A DNA stretch of 27,457 nucleotides, taken from assembly GCA_934615235.1 (NCBI GenBank), contig CAKTTL010000032.1, positions 1 to 27,457 of the forward strand, given 5' to 3'. The notes under the pieces are model-generated. The model was not told where the DNA came from, did no database searches, and worked only from the letters and a program-made list of their open reading frames with translations. The position numbers and the translations under genes were made by a program. The stretch's first letter is position 1. Each line of letters begins with the position of its first letter. Positions 8,346 to 15,457 of the stretch are shown one piece after another. The stretch is from an uncultured Clostridia bacterium (GTDB taxonomy: Bacteria; Bacillota; Clostridia; Christensenellales; Aristaeellaceae).

Positions 8346-9590
8346 TTATTGATACATCAGGCCCGGCATCATAACCGTCTCGCATTTGTCCTGCGCCATC
8401 TTCAGATCGCCCATGAGCGACGCGGCGCAAATGGCCCGATTGCCAAACCGGCGGCGAATTTCATCCACGCAGTCGTCCAGCGCCCTGCGCCTTTCCCGCG
8501 CCTCGGCATTGCAGAACATATCCAGCTGCACCGGCTGGCGCGCCGATACAAGATTGATGCCGCGAATGGTCAGCGCCCGCACGGGCTTATCCCAGAAATA
8601 GTGCTGACGGAAAAGCGCAAAGCCCGCCTGCGCAATCTCCAGCGGCGACTGGCTCGGAAAGGGCAGCGGCGTCTGATACTGCCGGTAATCCAGGTCATTA
8701 TCCTTGACCGTAATCTGCACGCCTCGCGCCGCCAGTTCATTCTTCCGCAGGCGATGGCCCACGTCCTGCGCCAGCTCGTACAGCACCAGCCATACCGGAT
8801 ATTCCGCCTCCAGATCGCACACGCAGGTTGTGCCGTGGCCCACGGATTTGATCGGCGGCACAAATTCCGCAGGCATGACCGGCGAATGATCCGCGCCGTT
8901 GGCAAAGCGCCAGAGCATGACGCCGTTCTTCCCCAGGCGGCTTCGAATCAGCTCGGGATCGGCCTTGGCCAGATCGCCGATGGTCATGACGTTCATGCTC
9001 ATCAGCCTGCGCGTGGTGGCCGGGCCGACATAGAGCAGCTCCGAAACCGCCAGCGGCCATACCTTTTCCTGAAAATTGGCCCGGCTGATCACCATCACCG
9101 CGTCCGGTTTTTTCATATCCGATCCCAATTTTGCGAATATCTTGCTGAACGACACGCCGATGGACACCGTCAGCCCGATTTCCTCCCGGACGCTTTTGCG
9201 GATTTCCTCGGCAATCATCCGACCTTCCCTTTCCACATCGCCGCGTCCGTAGGGAATCGCCAGCCAGTTTTCATCCATGCCGAAGGGCTCAATGTCATCC
9301 GTATACCGGGCATAAATGCGCCGCACCAGCTTCGAATACTTCAAATATAGCTCATAATGCGGCGGCACGCAGATCAGACCCGGACAGCATTGTCGCGCCT
9401 GCCAATTCGCCGCGCCCGTTTTCACGCCCATGCGCTTAGCCGGATACGAGGCCGTCAGCACAATGCCGTGCCGATCCTCCGTTGAGCCGCACACAGCAAC
9501 GGCCTTGCCGCGCAGCCACGGATTTTCGTTCATCTCCACGCTGGCATAAAAGCAATTCAGGTCGCTATGCAGAATCATCTCACCGGCCAT
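8346..9590 (-). CDS. Y-family DNA polymerase (UmuC/DinB-like)
   Basis: A 414-aa translesion polymerase. The palm begins with ILHSDLNCFYASVE (catalytic D10), and the second metal site is FGMDENWLA (D106, E107), close to the family SIDE motif. A helix-hairpin-helix region lies around YVGPATTRRLMSM, and a little-finger domain follows. QLDMF at 355-359 is a near-canonical beta-clamp binding peptide, so the enzyme probably acts at the host sliding clamp. The start at 9590 follows GGGAGG with an eight-base spacer. It is transcribed from the promoter at 9651-9680, divergently from the self-cleaving repressor, which suggests damage-inducible expression. Confidence 0.93.
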   Translation of the reverse strand: MAGEMILHSDLNCFYASVEMNENPWLRGKAVAVCGSTEDRHGIVLTASYPAKRMGVKTGAANWQARQCCPGLICVPPHYELYLKYSKLVRRIYARYTDDIEPFGMDENWLAIPYGRGDVEREGRMIAEEIRKSVREEIGLTVSIGVSFSKIFAKLGSDMKKPDAVMVISRANFQEKVWPLAVSELLYVGPATTRRLMSMNVMTIGDLAKADPELIRSRLGKNGVMLWRFANGADHSPVMPAEFVPPIKSVGHGTTCVCDLEAEYPVWLVLYELAQDVGHRLRKNELAARGVQITVKDNDLDYRQYQTPLPFPSQSPLEIAQAGFALFRQHYFWDKPVRALTIRGINLVSARQPVQLDMFCNAEARERRRALDDCVDEIRRRFGNRAICAASLMGDLKMAQDKCETVMMPGLMYQ

Positions 9591-9650
9591 TGCGAAAGCC
9601 TCCCTCGGATTTTGGTATCATTTTTCCGTAGAGCAGAGTCTACGCCGAGC

Positions 9651-9680
9651 ATGATAGCACAAGCACATTGTCCTTGTAAA
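9651..9680 (-). promoter_or_regulatory. Leftward promoter for Y polymerase operon
   Basis: On the minus strand TTTACA (9680-9675), an 18-base spacer and TATCAT (9656-9651). The end of the spacer and the -10 (CTTGTGCTATCAT) match the rightward promoter at 9784-9812 almost base for base. Confidence 0.65.
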
Positions 9681-9684
9681 CATC

Positions 9685-9704
9685 CGAACTGATAGCTGTG
9701 TTCG
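9685..9704. promoter_or_regulatory. Candidate repressor operator (CGAAC dyad)
   Basis: An inverted repeat CGAAC-N10-GTTCG lies just upstream of the leftward -35 and between the two divergent promoters. A third CGAAC half-site is at 9743-9747, and a second dyad ATTCCG-N9-CGGAAT spans 9732-9752. These are plausible sites for the adjacent XRE/S24 repressor; binding is inference. Confidence 0.4.
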
Positions 9705-9783
9705 CTTAGGTAAAATTTTCTTTTTTCGTCAATTCCGCGAATCGAACGGAATGTGAAATTTGTTTTACGATGCTCGCATGGGG

Positions 9784-9812
9784 TTTACAGGTCAACTAAC
9801 TTGTGCTATAAT
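9784..9812 (+). promoter_or_regulatory. Rightward promoter for repressor operon
   Basis: TTTACA (9784-9789), a 17-base spacer and a perfect TATAAT (9807-9812). The transcript would begin near 9819, with AGGAGG at 9829-9834 before the repressor ATG at 9844. Confidence 0.85.
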
Positions 9813-9843
9813 CCAAGCATCTCATGACAGGAGGAATTCTTCA

Positions 9844-10707
9844 ATGACCAAGAAGCCCGATGACAAATCCAGCGCGATCCTATCCTTTCCGCAGACGCAG
9901 ACAGAGCGCACCAAGATGCGGAATCGGGCGGAATGCGGAGATCGAATCCGCGCCTATCGCAAGGCGCGCGAGCTTTCCCAGCCCCAGCTGGCGGCCATGC
10001 TCGGCATTACGAAGAATTCCATCACCAACTGGGAAACCGGCGTATCGCGGCCGGAGCTGAGCATGATCCCGAAGCTGTGCCAGGCGCTGAACATCACCGC
10101 CGACGCTTTCTTTGACATGCCCGCGGGCAGGCAGACGCTTTCCAAGGCCGAGCAGGAGCATATGCGGCTCTACCGCTCTTTGGATACCTACAGGCAGCGC
10201 ACCGTGAACACCCTCATGGAATCCATGATCGAAAACGACCTTCTGGCCTTCCGGGACGGCTGCGTCAATGAATTTTCCTACCTCGGGCGTGAAGAACTGC
10301 CGTCCTCCGCCGGTACCGGCACGCCGCTGACCGACACCTATGAGCACGAGTACGTTTTCCTGCGCAATTCCCGCAATGTCTGCCGGGCGGATACGGTCAT
10401 CACCGTTTCCGGCGACAGTATGACGCCCACCTTTCACAACGGCGACGAACTGCTGGTGGAATTCACGCAGGAGATCGATCCCGGCGAGATCGGCATTTTC
10501 GTCATCGCGGGCGAGAGCTTCGTCAAGGAATATCAGCCGGACGGCCTGCACTCTCATAACCCGAAATACAAGACCATTCACCCAAGTCCGGACGATAACT
10601 TCCGCTGCGTGGGTCGCGTCCTTGGCATCGTCACCCAGGATATGTACCCCACGGCGCAGGAGTTGGACGTTCTGAACGAGGTCTATTCCGAAAAGCACAA
10701 GCGCTGA
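9844..10707 (+). CDS. XRE-S24 self-cleaving repressor (LexA/CI-like)
   Basis: A 287-aa repressor. Residues 31-92 form an XRE helix-turn-helix (SQPQLAAMLGITKNSITNWE). The C-terminal half is an S24/LexA peptidase with VSGDSM (nucleophile S192) and FVKEY (general base K228). The likely self-cleavage site is A156-G157 in LPSSAGTG, at the usual distance before the serine. Such proteins are cut when RecA is activated, which releases their operators. The start at 9844 is fixed by CAGGAGG; a longer frame begins inside the promoter. It is divergent from the Y polymerase and heads a DNA-damage gene group, so it probably represses both directions. Confidence 0.93.
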   Translation: MTKKPDDKSSAILSFPQTQTERTKMRNRAECGDRIRAYRKARELSQPQLAAMLGITKNSITNWETGVSRPELSMIPKLCQALNITADAFFDMPAGRQTLSKAEQEHMRLYRSLDTYRQRTVNTLMESMIENDLLAFRDGCVNEFSYLGREELPSSAGTGTPLTDTYEHEYVFLRNSRNVCRADTVITVSGDSMTPTFHNGDELLVEFTQEIDPGEIGIFVIAGESFVKEYQPDGLHSHNPKYKTIHPSPDDNFRCVGRVLGIVTQDMYPTAQELDVLNEVYSEKHKR

Positions 10708-10785
10708 TTTTCCATAAAGCAACCCTTCTGACACGTGAACCGCGTGCCAGTGTATTTCCTGCACCCTTTTTTCGGAGGTAATTCC

Positions 10786-11070
10786 ATGAACAATCCGCAG
10801 AAGCCCATCAAGGTCTATGTGCCCGTGGAAGTGGCTTTTGACGAAAACGGCCATATGTACCCGCGCCTCATCCATTGGGAGGATGGCAAGACCTACGAAG
10901 TCGACCGCATTCTGGACGTTCGCCCGGCACCGGCGGCCCGTGCAGGCGGTCAGGGCGACCGCTACACCATCCGGATGAACAATCAGGAGACGTATATCTT
11001 CTTTGAACACAATCCCGACTATGGCGGCTCCATTCCGGGCCGCTGGTTTGTGGAGCGAAGGGAGGCGTAG
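10786..11070 (+). CDS. Small Y-polymerase-associated protein (DUF6504-like)
   Basis: A 94-aa, probably all-beta protein: VYVPVEVAFDENGHMYP, then IHWEDGKTYEVDRILDVRP, a Gly/Ala-rich loop and a C-terminal GRWFVERREA. The pattern of a valine-rich strand, a W-x-x-G-x-x-Y-x-V strand and a terminal WxVE resembles small proteins found beside ImuB/DinB-type polymerases (DUF6504). The start at 10786 follows CGGAGG. Its position in a repressor and polymerase locus supports a role in mutagenic repair, but the match is by eye and no activity is known. Confidence 0.6.
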   Translation: MNNPQKPIKVYVPVEVAFDENGHMYPRLIHWEDGKTYEVDRILDVRPAPAARAGGQGDRYTIRMNNQETYIFFEHNPDYGGSIPGRWFVERREA

Positions 11071-11072
11071 AA

Positions 11073-11489
11073 ATGGTCTATACGAGAAGGCCGTCGGATC
11101 AGCGCTGCGAGGAAATCTACACCTACATCACGGAATACGTCGCGGAAAACGGCCACAGCCCCACCTTCCGCGAGGTGGGCAAAGCCGTGGGCCTGCGCTC
11201 TTCCTCCACCGTCAGCCGCTATATTCACCGACTGGTGGACGAGGGCCGCATCACCATCGACAAATCCAAGCCGCGCACACTCACCGCCGCTCCCTCGGGC
11301 GACGCGCTGGAAACCGTTCGGCAGCGCGTCTGTCTGGAAATGGCCGACGGCGGGAAAATCTATATGGACTGCAGCATGGAAAAGCCGCGCACCGCGCCCG
11401 TCCGCGTATCCTTCGAGGGCGTATTGGACGCAAAGCGGATGAAAAGCCGCGTGGGCCGCATTGTTCGCTGCCGCCCCAGCGACGAATGA
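11073..11489 (+). CDS. LexA DNA-binding domain protein without protease
   Basis: A 138-aa protein whose first 70 residues match the LexA winged helix: RCEEIYTYITEYVAENGHSPTFREVGKAVGLRSSSTV, where GLRSSSTVSRYI is the recognition helix. The remaining 65 residues contain no S24 catalytic Ser or Lys and form a short beta-rich tail (GKIYMDCSMEKP). It therefore cannot self-cleave and may compete with host LexA or act as an accessory regulator. It starts two bases after the stop of the preceding gene, with GGGAGG upstream, in the same operon as the self-cleaving repressor. Confidence 0.83.
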   Translation: MVYTRRPSDQRCEEIYTYITEYVAENGHSPTFREVGKAVGLRSSSTVSRYIHRLVDEGRITIDKSKPRTLTAAPSGDALETVRQRVCLEMADGGKIYMDCSMEKPRTAPVRVSFEGVLDAKRMKSRVGRIVRCRPSDE

Positions 11490-11506
11490 AGGGAGGATGG
11501 ACGCTC

Positions 11507-12040
11507 ATGACGAATACAGTAAGAAGGCACAGCCCGCCCGGCGCAAAGCGCTGCGCGTTCACCGGCTATCGCCCGCAGAAAATGCCCTTCGGCTTTAACG
11601 AGTCCGACCCGCGCTGCATCGATTTCAAGCGCCGCGTCAAGGAAACCATTCAGGCGCTCTACGACATGGGCTATCGCCATTTCATCTCCGGCGGCGCGCT
11701 GGGCATGGATATGTTCGCCGCCGAAGCCGTCCTTGAATTGCGCGCGCGGCATCCGGACATGATTTTGGAGATGGTCAGTCCCTTCGACGATCAGGCGGCG
11801 AGATGGTCGCCCGAATTGCGCGCGCGGCACGACCGGCTTTTCGCACAGGCAGACATCACCACCGCCACCGGCCACGCCTACACCAGGAGCGCCATGTTTC
11901 GCCGCAATCATTATCTGGTAGACAACGCCGACCTGCTGCTCGCTGCCTACGACGGCCTGCCTGGCGGCACAGCCATGACCTGCGAGCTGGCCCGGCGCTA
12001 TGACGTGCCGATCATGAAGATCAAACCGACCATGAATTAA
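11507..12040 (+). CDS. SLOG-family protein (YpsA/DUF1273-like)
   Basis: A 177-aa Rossmann-like protein of the SLOG superfamily. Signature segments: CAFTGYRP (residues 16-23), FISGGALGMDMFAAE (59-73) and LLLAAYDGLPGGTAMTC (143-159), the nucleotide-binding loops seen in YpsA and DprA relatives. SLOG proteins are thought to bind nucleotide or NAD-derived ligands, and some take part in stress or defence signalling; the ligand here is unknown. The start at 11507 follows GGGAGG (11491-11496). An in-frame ATG at 11486 overlapping the previous stop is an alternative that would add seven residues. It lies in the damage-response operon. Confidence 0.88.
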   Translation: MTNTVRRHSPPGAKRCAFTGYRPQKMPFGFNESDPRCIDFKRRVKETIQALYDMGYRHFISGGALGMDMFAAEAVLELRARHPDMILEMVSPFDDQAARWSPELRARHDRLFAQADITTATGHAYTRSAMFRRNHYLVDNADLLLAAYDGLPGGTAMTCELARRYDVPIMKIKPTMN

Positions 12041-12052
12041 AGGAGAATGCCC

Positions 12053-12628
12053 ATGTGCGGTCGCTATTATATTGCCGAGGACGACGCAGCGGAGGAACTG
12101 CGCCAGATCATCGAAGCCATCAATCGCCGCAATCCGAACGCGAAAACCAGTGGCGAAATCCATCCCGGCGACACCGTCCCCGTGCTGGCCAATAGCCCCA
12201 GCCTCCAACCCGGCGCGTATGCCATGCATTGGGGCTATACATTGCCCGACGGCAAGCTCCTATTCAACGCCCGCAGCGAAACCGCTGCAGAAAAGGCAAT
12301 CTTCAAAGACGGTATGACCCAGCGCCGCTGCCTGATTCCCGCCACCTGCTATTTCGAATGGGAACATCGCGGAAAGGACAAAATCAAGTACGCCATCGCG
12401 CCGCAGAATAGCAACATGATCTATCTCGCGGGCATCTACCGTAAGGAAGGCAATCGCGCCGCCTGCACCATCCTGACCCGCGAACCAGTAGAGAGCATCG
12501 CCTTCATCCACAATCGGATGCCGGTCATTCTGCCTGCCAAGGCCGTAGGCGATTGGCTGAATGTGCGGTATGAGGCCACGGATGTGCTGAAAGCCGCGCA
12601 GACGGACATGGGCTACAGACTCGCGTAA
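12053..12628 (+). CDS. SRAP domain protein (YedK/HMCES-like)
   Basis: A 191-aa SOS-response-associated peptidase-like protein that shields abasic sites in single-stranded DNA by a covalent thiazolidine link through its N-terminal cysteine. Family residues are all present: MCGRYY with C2, FNARSE (72-77), CYFEWEH with E102, and FIHNRMPVIL with H153. The start must be ATG 12053, which places Cys directly after Met and has AGGAG seven bases upstream; the ATG six bases earlier would bury the cysteine. It is the last gene before a strong terminator, consistent with one damage-response operon from 9844 to 12628. Confidence 0.94.
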   Translation: MCGRYYIAEDDAAEELRQIIEAINRRNPNAKTSGEIHPGDTVPVLANSPSLQPGAYAMHWGYTLPDGKLLFNARSETAAEKAIFKDGMTQRRCLIPATCYFEWEHRGKDKIKYAIAPQNSNMIYLAGIYRKEGNRAACTILTREPVESIAFIHNRMPVILPAKAVGDWLNVRYEATDVLKAAQTDMGYRLA

Positions 12629-12634
12629 ATTTCC

Positions 12635-12675
12635 GGCAGGAAGAAGCTGCTTCAGGCTTTTTCCTGCCTTTTCTA
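12635..12675 (+). terminator. Terminator after SRAP gene
   Basis: GGCAGGAA (12635-12642) pairs with TTCCTGCC (12661-12668), enclosing an inner GAAGC/GCTTC hairpin and followed by TTTTCTATTTT. It closes the rightward damage-response operon. Confidence 0.8.
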
Positions 12676-12735
12676 TTTTCCACCCAAAAGCCTTGTAAAT
12701 CCTTGATTATCATTGCGGGAACCGGTAAAATCTCA

Positions 12736-12764
12736 ATGACAAAACCAAGACTGCGTGATATAAT
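12736..12764 (+). promoter_or_regulatory. Promoter of the hsd island
   Basis: ATGACA (12736-12741), an exact 17-base spacer and a perfect TATAAT (12759-12764). Transcription would start near 12771, about 250 bases before the first hsd start codon. Confidence 0.82.
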
Positions 12765-12770
12765 AAAATT

Positions 12771-12935
12771 GTGTTGTCTTGTTGCAACACGGGATAATTC
12801 AGCGGCTTAAATCTCAGCCGCCTCCATGGATGCTGTCCACCAGTGGCATGGAGGTCTGAGTGTCATAGGAATTCTTTTGCCGATTCAGTTGCGGAGGGCG
12901 AAGCTGTATGGAAGCAGAAATTCCCAGACTTTGCC
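12771..12935 (+). promoter_or_regulatory. Multi-hairpin 5' leader RNA upstream of hsdM
   Basis: Just downstream of the promoter are consecutive perfect hairpins: GTGTTG/CAACAC (12771-12776 with 12785-12790), GCGGCT/AGCCGC (12802-12807 with 12816-12821) and CCTCCATG/CATGGAGG (12821-12828 with 12847-12854). A further stem GGCGAAG/CTTTGCC (12897-12903 with 12929-12935, one G-U pair) encloses smaller pairings. Hairpins two and three abut, as stacked helices would. The first hairpin begins at the predicted transcription start. I do not recognise a known riboswitch class. It could be a regulatory leader or a separate small RNA. From 12936 to 13018 I see only the ribosome binding site GGAGGG at 13007-13012. 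Confidence 0.55.
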
Positions 12936-13018
12936 AAAGTAGATCACTAAGAATCTTGCAATGAGAAGTTCGGCATTACGAGTATTTGCCCCCTAATATA
13001 GAACGCGGAGGGATATAT

Positions 13019-15457
13019 ATGCTCGGCGCAATCATCGGCGATATTGCCGGATCACGCTTTGAATGGCACAATCACAAATCCAAGGAATTTGAGTTGCTCA
13101 CACACGTTGGAGGGTGCAAGCCCACAGACGACACCATCATGTCGCTGGCCATTGCTCAAGCGCTGCTCGAAAGCGATGCACAAGGCTGCTTGAGTGACCG
13201 CGCAGTTCGAAATATGCAAAAGCTCGGGAGAAAATATCCCGGTGCAGGCTACGGAGGCTTTTTTCGTCGCTGGTTGTACTCGGGTAACCCTCAGAATTAT
13301 AATAGCTTTGGAAATGGCGCAGCCATGAGGGTCAGTGCCTGTGGCTATGTCGCAAAAAGCAGCGAGGAAGCCAAATCGCTTTCCCATGATGTTACCTGCG
13401 TAACGCACAATCATCCGGAAGGTCTGAAGGGTGCGGAAGCGGTCGCTGTGGCTATCTATCTGGCACGGACAGGAAAGAGCATTCTTGAAATTCGAGATTA
13501 TATTACACATAACTACTACGATATTAACTTTACACTGGACAATATTCGCGAAACCTATTCATTTGATGAAACGTGCCAAGGCACAGTACCTCAAGCGATC
13601 GAGGCATTCTTTGAATCTATCAGTTTTGAGGATGCTATTCGTAACGCTATATCCATCGGTGGCGACAGTGATACTATTGCCGCCATTACCGGCAGCATCG
13701 CCGAGGCCTACTATGGAATTCCGGCAGACTTGCGTAATCTTGCGTTGACTTTTCTCGACGAAACGCTTCTTAGCATACTCAATGCTTTTGAGGCACAGTT
13801 TGGTATCGTTCTTGAAAAGCAACTTGGGGATGAAGCCACTCGTCCCGTTTCCTATATATCTGGCCGTGAAACGATTGCGCAAGAGCGTCAGGAATCCATG
13901 CTGAACGCTATTGATACTACATCCAGCGCGCTTTTAGTTGATGAAACCGAAAGCAAGGAAACCACTGCGACAAAGCTGTTCAATCACCTATATCAAGCCT
14001 GCAATATTCTGCGCGGCCCGATTGATCAGGACGATTACAAATCATATGTTATACCGATTCTGTTCTTCAAGCGCATTTCGGACATCTATGATGAAGAAAC
14101 CGCTGATGCCAGGCAGCAGTATGGCGATGATATGGAATTCTACACCGAGGCGGAACTTCACACATTCATCATTCCAAATGGATGCCATTGGAATGACGTC
14201 CGGACGACATCTGAAGACGTTGGTAAAGCCATCGTAGACGCCATGATGGGCATTGAACGCGCAAATCCAGAGACGCTGGCAGGCCTGTTTTCATCTTTTG
14301 ACGATGCCAACTGGACGGATAAAACAAAGCTTTCCGATGAGCGTCTCAAGGATCTGGTGGAACATATGTCCTCAATTCTCGTTGGCAATCGCAATTATTC
14401 CGCTGATATTATGGGCGATGCCTATGAGTATCTAATTAAAAAATTCGCTGACATGAGCAAGAAAAATGCGGGTGAGTTTTACACGCCGCGTTCTGTAGTC
14501 AAGCTCATGGTGCGTATGCTTAAGCCGAAATCTGGCGACTCGGTCTATGATCCTGCCTGTGGCACCGGTGGTATGCTCATTGAAGCCATCCGAAACATGG
14601 ATGACCAGAAGGCGTCCTACGGAAAAATTTATGGTCAGGAGAAGAATCTTTCTACCTCCGCCATTGCCAGAATGAACCTCTTCCTTCACGGTGCGCGGGA
14701 GTTTAAAATCGTGCAGGGCGATACGCTGCGCGATCCAAAGTTCATTCACCACGGCGCAATCCAGAAGTTTGACTGCGTTCTTGCAAATCCTCCGTTCGGC
14801 TTGAGCAAATGGGGCGCTGAATCTTTCGAAGTGGATCAGTGGGGCCGTAACATTTGGGGCTGTCCTTCTGATTCCAGTGCGGACTACGCATGGCTTCAGC
14901 ATATGGTTTCCTCTATGTGCCCTGGAAAAGGACGATGCGCTGTTGTTATGCCGCAAGGCGTTCTTTTCCACGGCGGCAAGGAAGGCGATATGCGCAAGAA
15001 GCTGATCGAGAGCGACATGCTCGAATGTGTTGTTGCACTCGTCGGCAATCTGTTCTATGGTGCAGGCGTATCGGCGTGTATCCTGTTCATTAACAGCAAC
15101 AAACCTGCCGCCCATCGCGGGAAGGTTTGCCTGATCGACGCGACCGGCATCTACACCGCACAGCGCGCAAAAAATGTCATGACCGAAGAAAACACGGACG
15201 AGGTCTATCGCCTGTGGGAGAATTACGAGAGCATCATCGACAGATGCGCCATCGTGCCGATAGAAACCCTGCGCGAGAAGGACTACACCCTCTCCGTCAA
15301 CACCTATATCGAAAAGACGCCCGCCGAGGCGATGGATCCCAAACAGGTGCGCCGCAGCTTTATGGAAGCGCTGCAAGCCGTGCAGGATGCTGAAGAAAAC
15401 CTGAAAAAGCTGCTGCTGGAGGGAGGATACCTCAATGTCGAATCGGATCACAATTGA
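13019..15457 (+). CDS. hsdM: ADP-ribosylglycohydrolase-HsdM fusion
   Basis: An 812-aa two-domain protein. Residues 1 to about 268 form a complete ARH/DraG-type ADP-ribosylglycohydrolase: GAIIGDIAGSRFEW at the start, metal ligands T36-D37-D38 in PTDDT, GNGAAMR, and D216/D218/T219 in GGDSDT. After a polar linker of about 45 residues, a full type I methyltransferase (HsdM) follows from about residue 316, with the HsdM helical domain, SAM motif I DPACGTGGML (511-520) and catalytic motif IV NPPF (590-593) for N6-adenine methylation. The start at 13019 follows GGAGGG at six bases. An internal ATG (residue 294) has only a weak ribosome site, so a fused product is expected. It overlaps the second hsdM by 23 bases. 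The ARH part may remove ADP-ribose from DNA or from RM subunits; that is inference. Confidence 0.92.
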   Translation: MLGAIIGDIAGSRFEWHNHKSKEFELLTHVGGCKPTDDTIMSLAIAQALLESDAQGCLSDRAVRNMQKLGRKYPGAGYGGFFRRWLYSGNPQNYNSFGNGAAMRVSACGYVAKSSEEAKSLSHDVTCVTHNHPEGLKGAEAVAVAIYLARTGKSILEIRDYITHNYYDINFTLDNIRETYSFDETCQGTVPQAIEAFFESISFEDAIRNAISIGGDSDTIAAITGSIAEAYYGIPADLRNLALTFLDETLLSILNAFEAQFGIVLEKQLGDEATRPVSYISGRETIAQERQESMLNAIDTTSSALLVDETESKETTATKLFNHLYQACNILRGPIDQDDYKSYVIPILFFKRISDIYDEETADARQQYGDDMEFYTEAELHTFIIPNGCHWNDVRTTSEDVGKAIVDAMMGIERANPETLAGLFSSFDDANWTDKTKLSDERLKDLVEHMSSILVGNRNYSADIMGDAYEYLIKKFADMSKKNAGEFYTPRSVVKLMVRMLKPKSGDSVYDPACGTGGMLIEAIRNMDDQKASYGKIYGQEKNLSTSAIARMNLFLHGAREFKIVQGDTLRDPKFIHHGAIQKFDCVLANPPFGLSKWGAESFEVDQWGRNIWGCPSDSSADYAWLQHMVSSMCPGKGRCAVVMPQGVLFHGGKEGDMRKKLIESDMLECVVALVGNLFYGAGVSACILFINSNKPAAHRGKVCLIDATGIYTAQRAKNVMTEENTDEVYRLWENYESIIDRCAIVPIETLREKDYTLSVNTYIEKTPAEAMDPKQVRRSFMEALQAVQDAEENLKKLLLEGGYLNVESDHN

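Noticed and set aside
9685..9704. Possible Firmicutes LexA box
   Set aside because: The half-sites match CGAAC/GTTCG but the gap is ten bases instead of four, so it is listed only as a candidate operator for the local repressor.
12826..12942. A 38-codon frame inside the hsd leader (MDAVHQWHGGLSVIG onward)
   Set aside because: No ribosome binding site, the start codon lies inside the strongest hairpin stem, and the frame covers RNA-structure sequence. Recorded in case it is a leader peptide.
13898..15457. Separate HsdM start at the internal ATG (residue 294)
   Set aside because: Only a weak AGGAA lies very close before it. The fused start at 13019 has a strong ribosome site and the frame is continuous.
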